Below, one piece after another: positions 24,658-33,056 of a stretch of DNA of 64,000 nt (its first letter is position 1; every line of letters begins with the position of its first letter). Made by a program: the position numbers and the translations under genes. This DNA comes from Candidatus Hydrogenedentota bacterium (GTDB taxonomy: Bacteria; Hydrogenedentota; Hydrogenedentia; Hydrogenedentales; JAEUWI01): NCBI GenBank assembly GCA_016791475.1, contig JAEUWI010000029.1, positions 28,478 to 92,477 on the forward strand, read 5' to 3'. The notes beneath the pieces were generated by a model. That model saw nothing but the letters and a program-made list of their open reading frames with translations, was not told the origin of the DNA and ran no database searches.

Positions 24658-27189
24658 ATGCCCAAGCCCCTCATGGTCGTGCCGGAAGTAGTCCGGAAAT
24701 CCGACTACGTCAAGATCGGCGACATCCCCGTCAACGCCTACAAGAAATCCGTCAAAGACGAGCTGAAGAGCAACAAGGCCATCACGCCCGAGCGTCTGCT
24801 CCGCGCCTACCGCGACATGGTGGTCATCCGCGAATTCGAGAACATGCTCGACAGCATCAAAAAGACCCAGAGCTACCAGGGCATCAACTACAACCACGCC
24901 GGCCCCGCCCACCTTTCCACCGGGCAGGAAGCCGCCGCCGTGGGCGAGTGCTTCCACCTCGCGGTGAACGACCACATCTTCGGCAGCCACCGCAGCCACG
25001 GCGAAGTGATCGCCAAGGGCATGCGCGCCATCGACGAGCTGCGCGACACCGGCCTCCAGGGCATCATGGAAAGCTTCTGGGATGGGCGCATCCTTCGCAT
25101 CGTCGAGAAGAACGAGCCCGACTGGACGGGCCTCAAGGCGGGGAAGAAAGACGCCCTCAGCACCGTCGACAAGGAGGAACTCGGCATCGACTTCTTGCTC
25201 TACGGCCTACTCGCCGAGATCTTCGGTCGCGAGACCGGCTTCAACAAGGGCATGGGCGGTTCCATGCACGTGTTCTTTACACCCTTTGGCATCTATCCGA
25301 ACAACGCCCTCGTGGGTGGCAGTGCCGACATCGCCACGGGCTCTGCGCTCTTCAAGAAGGTGCAGCAGGCCGGCGGCATCACCATTGCCAACATCGGTGA
25401 CGCCTCCATGGGCTGCGGCCCGGTGTGGGAAGCCCTCGGCTTTGCCTCCATGGGCCAGTTCACCCGCCTGTGGGAGAAGGACTTCCGCGGCGGCCTGCCC
25501 ATCGTCTTCAATTTCATGAACAACTTCTACGGCATGGGCGGCCAGCCCATCGGCGAGACCATGGGCTTTGATCGACTGGCCCGCGTGGGCGCGGCGGTGA
25601 ATCCCGATTGCATGCACGCGGAATGCGTGGACGGCAACAACCCCCTCAGCGTGGCGGATGCCTACCAGCGCAAGCTGGAATTGCTCCATGCGGGCAAAGG
25701 GCCGGTCCTGCTCGATGTGCAGTGCTACCGCCAGACCGGCCACTCCCCGAGCGACCAGTCTTCCTACCGCGAGCGTGAAGAGATCGAGATGTGGCGCAAG
25801 GTCGACCCCATTGTCGAGTTCGGCGGCAAGCTGGTAGATGCCGGCGTCGCCACCCAGGCCGATCTGGACGCGGTCCAGGCCTATGCCACTCGCAAATGCA
25901 CCAAGGCCTGCCGCCTCGCGGTGGACTGCGATCACTCGCCGCGCCTGGCCCTCGGTGTTCGCACTGGGATCGCCCCGATCATGTTCAGCAATGAAATCGA
26001 TGCCGCCCTGCCCGGCCTGCGCCGCAAGGACGACGTGAACATTCCCATGGAAGAGATTCCCCGAGTCAAGTCCATCGCGAAGAAGTCCCGCAAGGGTATC
26101 GACGAGACCGGCGCGGTGCTCAAGGGCACCAAGGCCGTAACCTACGGCGAAGCCATCTTCGAAGCCGTCGTGCACCACTTCTACAACGACCACCGTCTGG
26201 TGGCCTATGGTGAAGAAAACCGCGACTGGGGCGGCGCCTTCGCCGTGTACCAGGGTCTCACCGAAGCCCTGCCCTATCACCGTCTCTTCAACTCGCCCAT
26301 CTCCGAAGCGGCCATCGTGGGTACCGGCGTGGGCTATGCCCTCGAAGGCGGCAAGGCCCTGGTGGAGCTGATGTATTGCGATTTCCTCGGCCGGGCCGGT
26401 GATGAAGTATTCAATCAGATGTCCAAATGGCAGGCCATGTCCGGCGGCTACTGCAAGATGCCCATCGTACTGCGCGTGTCCGTCGGCAACAAGTATGGCG
26501 CCCAGCACTCCCAGGACTGGACCGCCCTCTGCGCCCACATCCCCGGCCTGAAAGTTGTGTTCCCCGCCACGCCCTACGACGCCAAGGGCATGATGGCCAC
26601 CGCCCTCAGTGGGAATGATCCGGTGGTGTTCTTCGAGAGCCAGCGCCTCTACAGCAGCCAGACCGAGACGGTCCACCCCGAAGGCGTGCCTGCGGAATAC
26701 TACCGCGTGCCCATCGGCGAACCCTTCGTGGCGAAGGAAGGCAAGGACCTCACCATTCTCACCTTCGGCGCGACCCTCTACCGCGCGCTGGACGCCGCGA
26801 AGCAGCTCGAAGAGCAGCACGGTATCTCCACCGAAGTCATCGACGGACGCAGCCTGGTACCCTTCGACTACTCCACGCTCTACCAGTCCGTGAAGAAGAC
26901 CGGCCGCCTCATCCTCGCGAGCGACGCCTGCGAACGCGGCAGCTTCATGCACACTATCGCTTCGCAGATCAGCACCATGGCCTTCGACCACCTCGACGCG
27001 CCCCCGGTCGTCCTCGGCGCCTACAACTGGATCGTGCCTCCGGCGGAAATGGAAGACGAATACTTCCCGCAGCCCTTCTGGTTTCTGGACGCCTTCCACA
27101 CCCACATCAAGCCCCTGCCCGGCTACACGCCCACGCTGAACTTGAGCGCGGGCGAGATGATCAGCCTGTCCAAGATGGATGTGTGCTGA
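24658..27189 (+). CDS. 2-oxoacid dehydrogenase E1, fused alpha and beta subunits
   Basis: An 843-residue single-chain E1. The alpha half has the thiamine diphosphate motif starting at Gly247-Asp248 (GDASMGCG) and ending at FNFMNN, plus YRQTGHSPSDQSSYR. The beta half starts near residue 490 (AVTYGEAIFEAVV, then GEENRDWGGAF) and ends with the transketolase C-terminal domain. Relative to ordinary E1-alpha there is an extra stretch of about 60 residues (about 140-190) between GSHRSHGEVIAKGM and GFNKGMGGSMH. It decarboxylates a 2-oxoacid and loads the acyl group on E2 lipoyl. AAGGA precedes the start at good spacing. It works with the E2 just upstream. A canonical terminator follows. Confidence 0.92.
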   Translation: MPKPLMVVPEVVRKSDYVKIGDIPVNAYKKSVKDELKSNKAITPERLLRAYRDMVVIREFENMLDSIKKTQSYQGINYNHAGPAHLSTGQEAAAVGECFHLAVNDHIFGSHRSHGEVIAKGMRAIDELRDTGLQGIMESFWDGRILRIVEKNEPDWTGLKAGKKDALSTVDKEELGIDFLLYGLLAEIFGRETGFNKGMGGSMHVFFTPFGIYPNNALVGGSADIATGSALFKKVQQAGGITIANIGDASMGCGPVWEALGFASMGQFTRLWEKDFRGGLPIVFNFMNNFYGMGGQPIGETMGFDRLARVGAAVNPDCMHAECVDGNNPLSVADAYQRKLELLHAGKGPVLLDVQCYRQTGHSPSDQSSYREREEIEMWRKVDPIVEFGGKLVDAGVATQADLDAVQAYATRKCTKACRLAVDCDHSPRLALGVRTGIAPIMFSNEIDAALPGLRRKDDVNIPMEEIPRVKSIAKKSRKGIDETGAVLKGTKAVTYGEAIFEAVVHHFYNDHRLVAYGEENRDWGGAFAVYQGLTEALPYHRLFNSPISEAAIVGTGVGYALEGGKALVELMYCDFLGRAGDEVFNQMSKWQAMSGGYCKMPIVLRVSVGNKYGAQHSQDWTALCAHIPGLKVVFPATPYDAKGMMATALSGNDPVVFFESQRLYSSQTETVHPEGVPAEYYRVPIGEPFVAKEGKDLTILTFGATLYRALDAAKQLEEQHGISTEVIDGRSLVPFDYSTLYQSVKKTGRLILASDACERGSFMHTIASQISTMAFDHLDAPPVVLGAYNWIVPPAEMEDEYFPQPFWFLDAFHTHIKPLPGYTPTLNLSAGEMISLSKMDVC

Positions 27190-27216
27190 AGGTAGCGCGC
27201 GATAGCTGAAGATTAG

Positions 27217-27247
27217 AACGGGCCGCCCGACTGGACGGCCCGTTTTT
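27217..27247 (+). terminator. Rho-independent terminator after the E1 gene
   Basis: AACGGGCCG (27217-27225) pairs with CGGCCCGTT (27236-27244), with a 10-base loop, followed directly by more T residues (27243-27247). Confidence 0.9.
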
Positions 27248-27341
27248 ATAATGTCGGGGTCACGGGCGGCTCAGACCAATCAGAAGCAAGCATCCGATCG
27301 GTCCTGTCCGTCCTATCCGTCCAATTCGTGACTTGGCCTCC

Positions 27342-27370
27342 TTGACAGAATACTCCGCCTCGGCTAGGAT
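27342..27370 (+). promoter_or_regulatory. Promoter ahead of the antitoxin-like gene
   Basis: Perfect TTGACA (27342-27347), 17 bases, then TAGGAT (27365-27370), 121 bases upstream of the ATG at 27492. The rest of the 244-base gap (27248-27491) has a short GTCC-T-G-TCC-type tandem near 27300-27322 and nothing else recognised. Confidence 0.5.
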
Positions 27371-27491
27371 GAAGTTGCTGGCAACGAATACAAGTGATCA
27401 CGATGGCCGACTACGACGTACGCGGAAGATGCGGCGGAGTTGTATAGTGGCTTAAAGCGATTAAATCAGCCCAAAGAAAGGGGGCCAAACC

Positions 27492-27728
27492 ATGACCTAT
27501 CAAGGCCACATTGAATCAGGCAAGGTCGTGTTCGACGAGCCCGTCCAATTGGTCGAGGGTGCCCGGGTTCGCGTCGAATTATTTCCGGTAGATCATGACA
27601 CAGTGCCTCCCTCCACCGGAAAGACGCTGGCGGAGGAACTCGCCAGCGTAATCGGCAGGGCGAGTGGACTTCCCGGGGATAGTTCCGAGAACCACGACAG
27701 ATACCTTCGGGACGAACACTCGGCGTGA
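27492..27728 (+). CDS. AF2212-like antitoxin
   Basis: A 78-residue acidic protein starting with a small beta-barrel-like segment (YQGHIESGKVVFDEPVQLVEGARVRVELF, residues 3-31). This fits the AF2212/DUF104 antitoxin pattern (G-x-ixx-G-x-v-x-l-x-x-P-v-x-L-x-E-G-x-x-V-x-V). AAAGGGGG lies eight bases ahead of the ATG. Its stop overlaps the GTG of a PIN-domain toxin remnant (GTGA), the normal arrangement of such a toxin-antitoxin operon. Because the toxin is truncated, this antitoxin is probably an orphan. It may still be expressed. Confidence 0.7.
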   Translation: MTYQGHIESGKVVFDEPVQLVEGARVRVELFPVDHDTVPPSTGKTLAEELASVIGRASGLPGDSSENHDRYLRDEHSA

Positions 27729-27884
27729 AAGCCGTCTTCGTGGACACGTCATTCTACCTCGCGCTGCTGGATCCGGGAGACCAATGGCACAAATAGGCGC
27801 CAAGACCCTCCAAGGCGGAAACTGACGCGCAAGAGCTTGCGGACTTACCGATGCTGGGTAACATTCGGGGGCTCGCTTGTCTGA
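27725..27884 (+). pseudogene. PIN-domain toxin remnant (VapC-like), truncated
   Basis: GTG at 27725 overlaps the antitoxin stop. The first 23 codons read like the start of a PIN nuclease, with the first catalytic Asp in FVDTSFYLALLDPGDQWH, then hit TAG at 27794. A second frame downstream (about 27834-27884, reading T-Y-R-C-W-V-T-F-G-G-S-L-V) resembles the second PIN strand region (TTDWVL-E), so the remainder looks frameshifted and then deleted. The later acidic residues of the nuclease are missing. It is a decayed toxin and not functional. Confidence 0.55.
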
Positions 27885-27895
27885 GATAGAAATTC

Positions 27896-28105
27896 ATGAG
27901 AATTGCTCTCGAAATAGATGACAAACTCTTCCAAAGCGCGGCGCAACTTCTGGGCACGGACGACCACTCGACGGTGATTAATGCCGCGCTCCAGGTCCTC
28001 GTGGAACGCGAAAGCGCGCGACGGCTTGTGAATCTCGGCGGGAGCGATCCTGATATGAGCGTAATTCCTCGTCGGCGCACGCCAAAGGGGCCACCGAGCA
28101 CATGA
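27896..28105 (+). CDS. VapB-family type II antitoxin
   Basis: A 69-residue protein with the VapB pattern: a short N-terminal strand (MRIALEIDDKLFQSAAQLLG), then a helix with S-T-V-I-N-A-A-L-Q-V-L-V-E-R-E-S-A-R-R-L. It normally binds operator DNA through the N-terminal ribbon-helix-helix and neutralises the VapC PIN nuclease through its C-terminus. Here the next gene overlaps it by ATGA exactly where vapC would start, but encodes a membrane protein. So it is an orphan or rewired antitoxin. It follows another decayed toxin-antitoxin pair by 12 bases. Confidence 0.75.
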   Translation: MRIALEIDDKLFQSAAQLLGTDDHSTVINAALQVLVERESARRLVNLGGSDPDMSVIPRRRTPKGPPST

Positions 28106-28680
28106 TTGTCCTCACCATCGTTCTGGTCGTTTTTGGTGTATTTATCCAAGTTATTAGCGCCCTCTCAGGGCTCATCTGCCGGAAACGGCCTACGGACGTG
28201 AGCGAGAGCTTCTCGCCCATCCTTGTCCCGCTGCTTGGGCCTCTGTCGCTTACACTCGCGATAATCCTGAACAAATGGCCGTGGTGGCTGATACTGATCG
28301 CCTGTATGACCGATCTCGGAACACTGGTTCTTCTCTGGTATCTCCCGGCAATCATCAGGGAAGAGTCGAAAACATCCCGCTTCACTTGCGTAATGCGACT
28401 TAAAGGCAGGTTTGACAATGCGCATACCGTCTTGACCTTCCATACTTCTGGAAAATACAGCCTGCAAAAGCGATGGAGTCGCCCCTTAAAAGAGGGCGAT
28501 GCCATTGAGACGGGAGAATTGGGCACGTTTGCGGAAACCACCGATGGCTATGCCTTGACTTCGGATGAGGGGATTAAGCGAGATTTGGTTCGCGATGGAA
28601 AGGCATACCGCGTGAAACTCGAATCCGAATTGCCGGAGCGGTGTCCATATCTTTCGATTGCAGGTTGGATACTTGTTTGA
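28102..28680 (+). CDS. Membrane protein of unknown function coupled to vapB
   Basis: A 192-residue protein. Three hydrophobic segments are visible at about 3-24, 42-58 and 63-84. A soluble, mildly basic C-terminal domain follows (about 90-192: SRFTCVMRLKGRFDNAHTVL, then ETGELGTFAETTDGYAL). No family recognised. Its ATG overlaps the vapB TGA by four bases, the position a VapC toxin occupies in normal operons. Either the membrane gene replaced vapC by recombination, or this is a two-gene module with a membrane effector. The first three residues (M-I-V) would match a VapC start, which favours a deletion joint, but this is weak. Confidence 0.6.
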   Translation: MIVLTIVLVVFGVFIQVISALSGLICRKRPTDVSESFSPILVPLLGPLSLTLAIILNKWPWWLILIACMTDLGTLVLLWYLPAIIREESKTSRFTCVMRLKGRFDNAHTVLTFHTSGKYSLQKRWSRPLKEGDAIETGELGTFAETTDGYALTSDEGIKRDLVRDGKAYRVKLESELPERCPYLSIAGWILV

Positions 28681-28758
28681 GAATGATAGGTAGCATCTGA
28701 GCGAGGCCGTTCTCTGCAAATGAGCCAGTTCGCATCATCGCATTTTACCGCGATGCCC

Positions 28759-28767
28759 TGCTAAGAT
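28759..28767 (+). promoter_or_regulatory. Extended -10 promoter of the DUF4838 gene
   Basis: TGCTAAGAT (TGn plus TAAGAT) lies 25 bases ahead of the ATG at 28793, with AAGGAGAG just before the start codon. No clear -35. Confidence 0.4.
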
Positions 28768-28792
28768 GCTCCCGCTATAAGGAGAGCTCCCC

Positions 28793-31354
28793 ATGACCAA
28801 GTTGTACCCCCTCATCACCCTTTCCCTCACCCTGCTCGCGGCCATGAGCGTCCCCGCCGCGGAGCCATCCTCCACCTACCTCCGGGACTGGCTGCTGCTT
28901 GGTCCCATTGCCACGGAAGGAAAACTGCCCGAAGCGGGCGATCTTTTTCATCTCCAGGGCTTTGACCGGAATTACTTCGAGGCCCAGGGCGAGGAAGGGG
29001 CCGTGAAGCCTGTCGCCGGGCAGAAGGTGGTTTTTCCCGGAGGGGAGGCCGTGTGGACGGCCCATAATTCGTCCACGGATGATGTCAATTTGAGCGCCAT
29101 CTTCGGCAAGATCGACCTGAATCTCGCCTATGCCTTCACGGAGATTAAGTCCGACGCCGATACGGCGGCGGTACTCTCGCTGGGGAGCAATGATGGTTGC
29201 CGGGTGTGGCTGAATGGGGAGGTCGTTTTTGATCACGCGGGGGCGCGGGGTCTGGTCCTGGATGGCGACCAGGTGCCCGTTCTGCTGAAAAAGGGCAGCA
29301 ACGCGCTGCTCATCAAGGTTGAAGATCAGGGGAACGACTGGGGTTTCTCCTGCCGCTTTCTTCCCTTTGCCCAGGACGACTTTTCGAGTCGGATTAACCT
29401 TTTCGAGGCGGGTCAGAAGGGGGAAGAGCCCGCGTCGCTTACCTTCACTGCACCGGCCTCCCTGTTGGGCAATGTGGTTCTCGGCGCGGACCTGGAACTG
29501 CGCCGCGCTACGGATCAGACGGTGCTCTGGACGGGGCCGTGGAACGTGAATGAAGTTATGGAGCTGCCCGTGGACAGTTCCGAGTTCGGCCAGTATGTAT
29601 TGAACGTAAAGACCAAACTCGCGGGCAGCCTGGCGGCCTATTACTCCATGGCCTTCACTGCGGGCACGCCCGTAGACCACCCCCTGTTTGCCAATGGCGC
29701 GAGTGACTACGTCATTGCGGTGGATGCGGCGGCTTCGGAGTCCGAGGTGTGGGCCGCGAAGGAGCTCCAGCACTGGCTGGCCGAGATCAGCGGCGTCACG
29801 CTGCCGGTTGTCGCACCCGGCGAAGTGGGGGAGAAGCCTGCCATTGCCATTGGCTGGAATGACCTCACCGCGAAATTGGCGGAGAAGGACGCGAAGGCGC
29901 CCGAAGTCCACGATGAGTCCTTCATTTATCACAACAACGGTGCGAACATCGCAATCTACGGTGGCAGTCAGCGCGGCACGATGTATGGCGTGATGGCCTT
30001 CCTGGAAAACGAATTGGGCGTTCGTTTTTACACACCGAAAGTTACCGTGGCTCCCAAGCGGGAAAGCTATGCCTTCCGCCTGCTGCGCTTTGCCGACAAG
30101 CCGGGCATCCGCGTGCGGAATGACTTCTATTTCGAAGCCTTCGACCCGATCTGGGCCGCGCACAACCGGGGCAACGGCGCCATGGGTACGCGCGTGCAGC
30201 CGGGCGGGGTGGAGGGCTACTGGGCGGTCCACACCTTCTATCCGCTCCTGCCACCGGAAGAGTTCTTCGAGGCCCATCCCGAGTGGTACAGTCTTATCGA
30301 CGGCGAGCGCACCCATGACCGCGCCCAGCTCTGCCTGACGAATCCGGAAGTGCTGGACATGCTGACCGAGCGCCTGAAACAGCGCATGCGGGAGAATCCC
30401 GACAACCTGATCTATTGCGTCTCGCAGAACGACTGGCACGGTGCGTGTCAGTGCGACAACTGCCAGGCCATTGCGACGCGCGAAGAGAGCGAGGCCGGAC
30501 CGGTCGTCTGGTTTGTGAATCAAGTGGCCGAACGCATCGAGAAGGAGCTTCCGGACAAGTACGTGGGCACGCTGGCCTACCAGTACACGCGCAAGCCCCC
30601 GAAGACCATCAAACCCCGGGACAATGTGGTCATCCGCTTCTGCAGCATCGAGTGTTGCTTCGCCCATGATTTCCTCACCTGTCCGCAGAATGTGTCCTTT
30701 GTGGAGGACATGAAAGGCTGGGCGGCGAAGGCGAAAAACATCTATATCTGGGACTACGTGGTCAGCTTCAGCAACTACGTCATGCCTTTCCCGAACTTTG
30801 CCGTGCTGCAGCCAAACATCCAGACCCTGCGCGACCACAACGCCATTGGCATCATGGAGCAGGCGGCCTACCAGAGCCGTGGCGGCGACTTCTCCGAGCT
30901 GAAGGCCTACCTGATTTCCAAGCTCCTCTGGAATCCGGATGTCGAGGTAGAACCCATCATCGACGACTTCATGTACGGCTTCTACGGCCGTTCAGGGCAG
31001 TACATCCGGGAGTATTTCGACCTCGCCCAGAATCTGGTCACGCCAGATACGCACTTCATGATCTGGATCCAGCCGAATGATCCCCTGTATAACGAGGAGT
31101 TCATCAAGGAGGCAGGAGCGATTTTCGATCAGGCCGAGCGCGTCGCGGACAACCCCGAGATCCTGGCGCGTGTAGAAATGGCGCGCCTGCCCCTGCTCTA
31201 CTTGAAGTGCCGGCGGACGCCGAAAGACGCCATCCGCGATGGCTCGTATGACCGGCTGCTCAAAATCATCGAGCGGGAAAACGTTACCCACTTCGCGGAA
31301 GCGGGCCAGCCCCATCTCGAGGCCTTCCTCGCCGAGATGGAGGCCCAGCGATAG
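28793..31354 (+). CDS. DUF4838 domain-containing secreted glycosidase-like protein
   Basis: 853 residues with a clear signal peptide (LITLSLTLLAAMSVPA, cleavage near 22). Residues 25-190 resemble a PA14/CBM-type beta-sandwich (SLGSNDGCRVWLNGEVVFDHAG). About 290-385 match the GH20/GH67-like N-terminal alpha-beta domain (AKELQHWLAEISGVTLPVV, then GTMYGVMAFLENELGVRFYTP). About 400-690 are the DUF4838 TIM-barrel-like region (NLIYCVSQNDWHGACQCDNCQ). The family is predicted to be glycoside hydrolase-related and is frequent in Planctomycetes, Verrucomicrobia and Lentisphaerae, but activity is not established. AAGGAGAG precedes the ATG. Monocistronic, bounded by a bidirectional terminator. Probably takes part in extracellular glycan breakdown. 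Confidence 0.85.
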   Translation: MTKLYPLITLSLTLLAAMSVPAAEPSSTYLRDWLLLGPIATEGKLPEAGDLFHLQGFDRNYFEAQGEEGAVKPVAGQKVVFPGGEAVWTAHNSSTDDVNLSAIFGKIDLNLAYAFTEIKSDADTAAVLSLGSNDGCRVWLNGEVVFDHAGARGLVLDGDQVPVLLKKGSNALLIKVEDQGNDWGFSCRFLPFAQDDFSSRINLFEAGQKGEEPASLTFTAPASLLGNVVLGADLELRRATDQTVLWTGPWNVNEVMELPVDSSEFGQYVLNVKTKLAGSLAAYYSMAFTAGTPVDHPLFANGASDYVIAVDAAASESEVWAAKELQHWLAEISGVTLPVVAPGEVGEKPAIAIGWNDLTAKLAEKDAKAPEVHDESFIYHNNGANIAIYGGSQRGTMYGVMAFLENELGVRFYTPKVTVAPKRESYAFRLLRFADKPGIRVRNDFYFEAFDPIWAAHNRGNGAMGTRVQPGGVEGYWAVHTFYPLLPPEEFFEAHPEWYSLIDGERTHDRAQLCLTNPEVLDMLTERLKQRMRENPDNLIYCVSQNDWHGACQCDNCQAIATREESEAGPVVWFVNQVAERIEKELPDKYVGTLAYQYTRKPPKTIKPRDNVVIRFCSIECCFAHDFLTCPQNVSFVEDMKGWAAKAKNIYIWDYVVSFSNYVMPFPNFAVLQPNIQTLRDHNAIGIMEQAAYQSRGGDFSELKAYLISKLLWNPDVEVEPIIDDFMYGFYGRSGQYIREYFDLAQNLVTPDTHFMIWIQPNDPLYNEEFIKEAGAIFDQAERVADNPEILARVEMARLPLLYLKCRRTPKDAIRDGSYDRLLKIIERENVTHFAEAGQPHLEAFLAEMEAQR

Positions 31355-31373
31355 CCTGTTGACCAGCAAGAGA

Positions 31374-31415
31374 CATGGGACGGATGCCCGCTATCGAGCG
31401 GGGATCCGTCCCATG
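31374..31415. terminator. Bidirectional terminator between convergent genes
   Basis: CATGGGACGGAT (31374-31385) and ATCCGTCCCATG (31404-31415) form a perfect 12-base stem. An inner CCCGC/GCGGG extends it. It lies between the convergent DUF4838 and malic enzyme genes. Confidence 0.75.
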
Positions 31416-31456
31416 AATTAGTCTGATGTTGAGCGACGTGAGTCTCAATGCGGGGC

Positions 31457-32653
31457 CTAGTGGGCACCCGACATCTGGGCCTCGTCAATCGCCGCTTTTG
31501 CCACGGCCTTGGCGACATAGGCCGCCACGGTCCGGTCGAGGGGGTCGGGGAGGATGCGCTCCGCGGTCATGTCGCTGGTGGCGGTTGCGAGGGCGCGCGC
31601 CGCGGCGATCTTCATCGATTCGGTGATGCGCGTGGCCTGGGCGTCCAGCGCACCCCGGAAGATGCCCGGAAAGGCGAGGAGATTGTTCACCTGGTTGGGA
31701 TAATCGCTTCGTCCCGTGCCGACGATAGCTGCGCCGCCGCGCCGCGCCTCGTCGGGTTCGATCTCGGGTTGGGGATTGGCCATGGCGAACACCATGCAGT
31801 TGGGATTCATCCGTTTCACGTCGTCGGCGGTGAGGAGATTGCCCTTGCTGACGCCCACGAAAACATCCGCGCCCTCGATGACTTCGTGTACCGAACCGGC
31901 GCGACTTTCGCGGTTGGTATAGGTCAACATTTCGAGCTTGTAGCCGGCGAGGTCGGAGCGCCCGCGGTGAATGGCCCCCTTGGTGTCGCACATAATGACA
32001 TCGGCCACGGAGCCGCAGACGGTCTCATCGTGCCCCACGCACCGGAGAATCTTTGCGATGGCGGTCCCTGCGGCGCCCGCGCCGTTGATGACCACCTTCA
32101 GGGACTCCAGGGGCTTGTCAAGCAATTCACAGGCGTTGAAGAGTGCGGCCAGCAGCACGATGGCCGTGCCGTGCTGGTCGTCGTGGAAGACGGGGATACC
32201 GATATCCTGGAGGCGGCGTTCCACCTCGAAGCAACGCGGTGCCGAGATGTCTTCCAGGTTGATGCCGCCAAAGACCGGGGCAATGATCCGGACGGTGTTT
32301 ACGATCTGGTCCACGTCCTGCGTGTCGAGGCAGATGGGGAATGCGTCGATTCGTGCAAAATCTTTGAAGAGGAGCGCCTTGCCCTCCATCACGGGGATGG
32401 AGGCGTAGGGGCCGATGTTGCCGAGGCCCAGCACGGCGGACCCGTCACTGACGACGGCGACCGTGTTGCGCTTCAGGGTAAGGTCCCAGGCCTTGTCCTT
32501 GTTCTCGGCGATGACGCTGCACGGGCGCGCCACGCCGGGGGTGTAGGCCAGGGACAGGTCGTCCTTGTCCACGATGGGCATCTTGCCGACGGTGCCAATC
32601 TTCCCCCGAAGATGTTCGTGCAAGATGAGGCTGCGTTCATAATAGTCAAGCAT
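31457..32653 (-). CDS. NAD(P)-dependent malic enzyme (short form)
   Basis: A 398-residue enzyme catalysing malate to pyruvate plus CO2 in the cytoplasm. N-terminal domain: LSLAYTPGVARPC near residues 34-46, VSDGSAVLGLGNIGP near 69-83 and the metal site FGGINLEDISAPRCFE near 128-143, followed by FHDDQHGTA. The NAD-binding domain starts about 165 (INGAGAAGTAIAKIL). It ends at about 400 residues and lacks the phosphotransacetylase-like C-terminal domain of MaeB. AAAGGG lies nine bases before the ATG. It stands alone. The 403-base gap upstream (32654-33056) contains no convincing gene on either strand. Confidence 0.92.
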   Translation of the reverse strand: MLDYYERSLILHEHLRGKIGTVGKMPIVDKDDLSLAYTPGVARPCSVIAENKDKAWDLTLKRNTVAVVSDGSAVLGLGNIGPYASIPVMEGKALLFKDFARIDAFPICLDTQDVDQIVNTVRIIAPVFGGINLEDISAPRCFEVERRLQDIGIPVFHDDQHGTAIVLLAALFNACELLDKPLESLKVVINGAGAAGTAIAKILRCVGHDETVCGSVADVIMCDTKGAIHRGRSDLAGYKLEMLTYTNRESRAGSVHEVIEGADVFVGVSKGNLLTADDVKRMNPNCMVFAMANPQPEIEPDEARRGGAAIVGTGRSDYPNQVNNLLAFPGIFRGALDAQATRITESMKIAAARALATATSDMTAERILPDPLDRTVAAYVAKAVAKAAIDEAQMSGAH

Positions 32654-32995
32654 GTTGGTTCCCTTTCATTACCACGGGTCTCCACCGCGCGGATAGCGGC
32701 CGACGGCGGAGCGCTGTAAGATTTTCGACGCCCTTCCGAAGACCCGGGAGACGTTTCCCCCAATCGGTTCATCGACGGGCCTGGGGGGACCCGCGGTGAA
32801 CCTGGCGGGGAAGCGTTGCTCTCCGCAGGTACTACAGAAGTGGACAATCAATGACGTCGAGATACGCTTTGTGACCGCGATCCCCGTCGTTCCCCCGACA
32901 AAGTATCTTGACCACGTCTATTACGGTAGCAGGTTTGGTCACTCGGTTGCCACGAATGCCCCCCCGGCACCAATCTGTAATCAAATCGCCGCTTC

Positions 32996-33004
32996 TGCTA
33001 CACT
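32996..33004 (+). promoter_or_regulatory. Extended -10 promoter of the parvulin gene
   Basis: TGCTACACT (TGn plus TACACT) lies 52 bases upstream of the GTG at 33057, with a weak TGTAAT at the -35 position (17-base spacing, hence counted low). Confidence 0.4.
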
Positions 33005-33056
33005 ACCAACGTGTAGTCTTTTTCGCGCATCTGGCCCCGATAGAGGAATATTCTGA

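Noticed and set aside
32796..33056. 86-codon open frame in the gap between malic enzyme and parvulin
   Set aside because: No ribosome site, composition unlike neighbouring genes, no recognisable motif, and it covers the parvulin promoter region.
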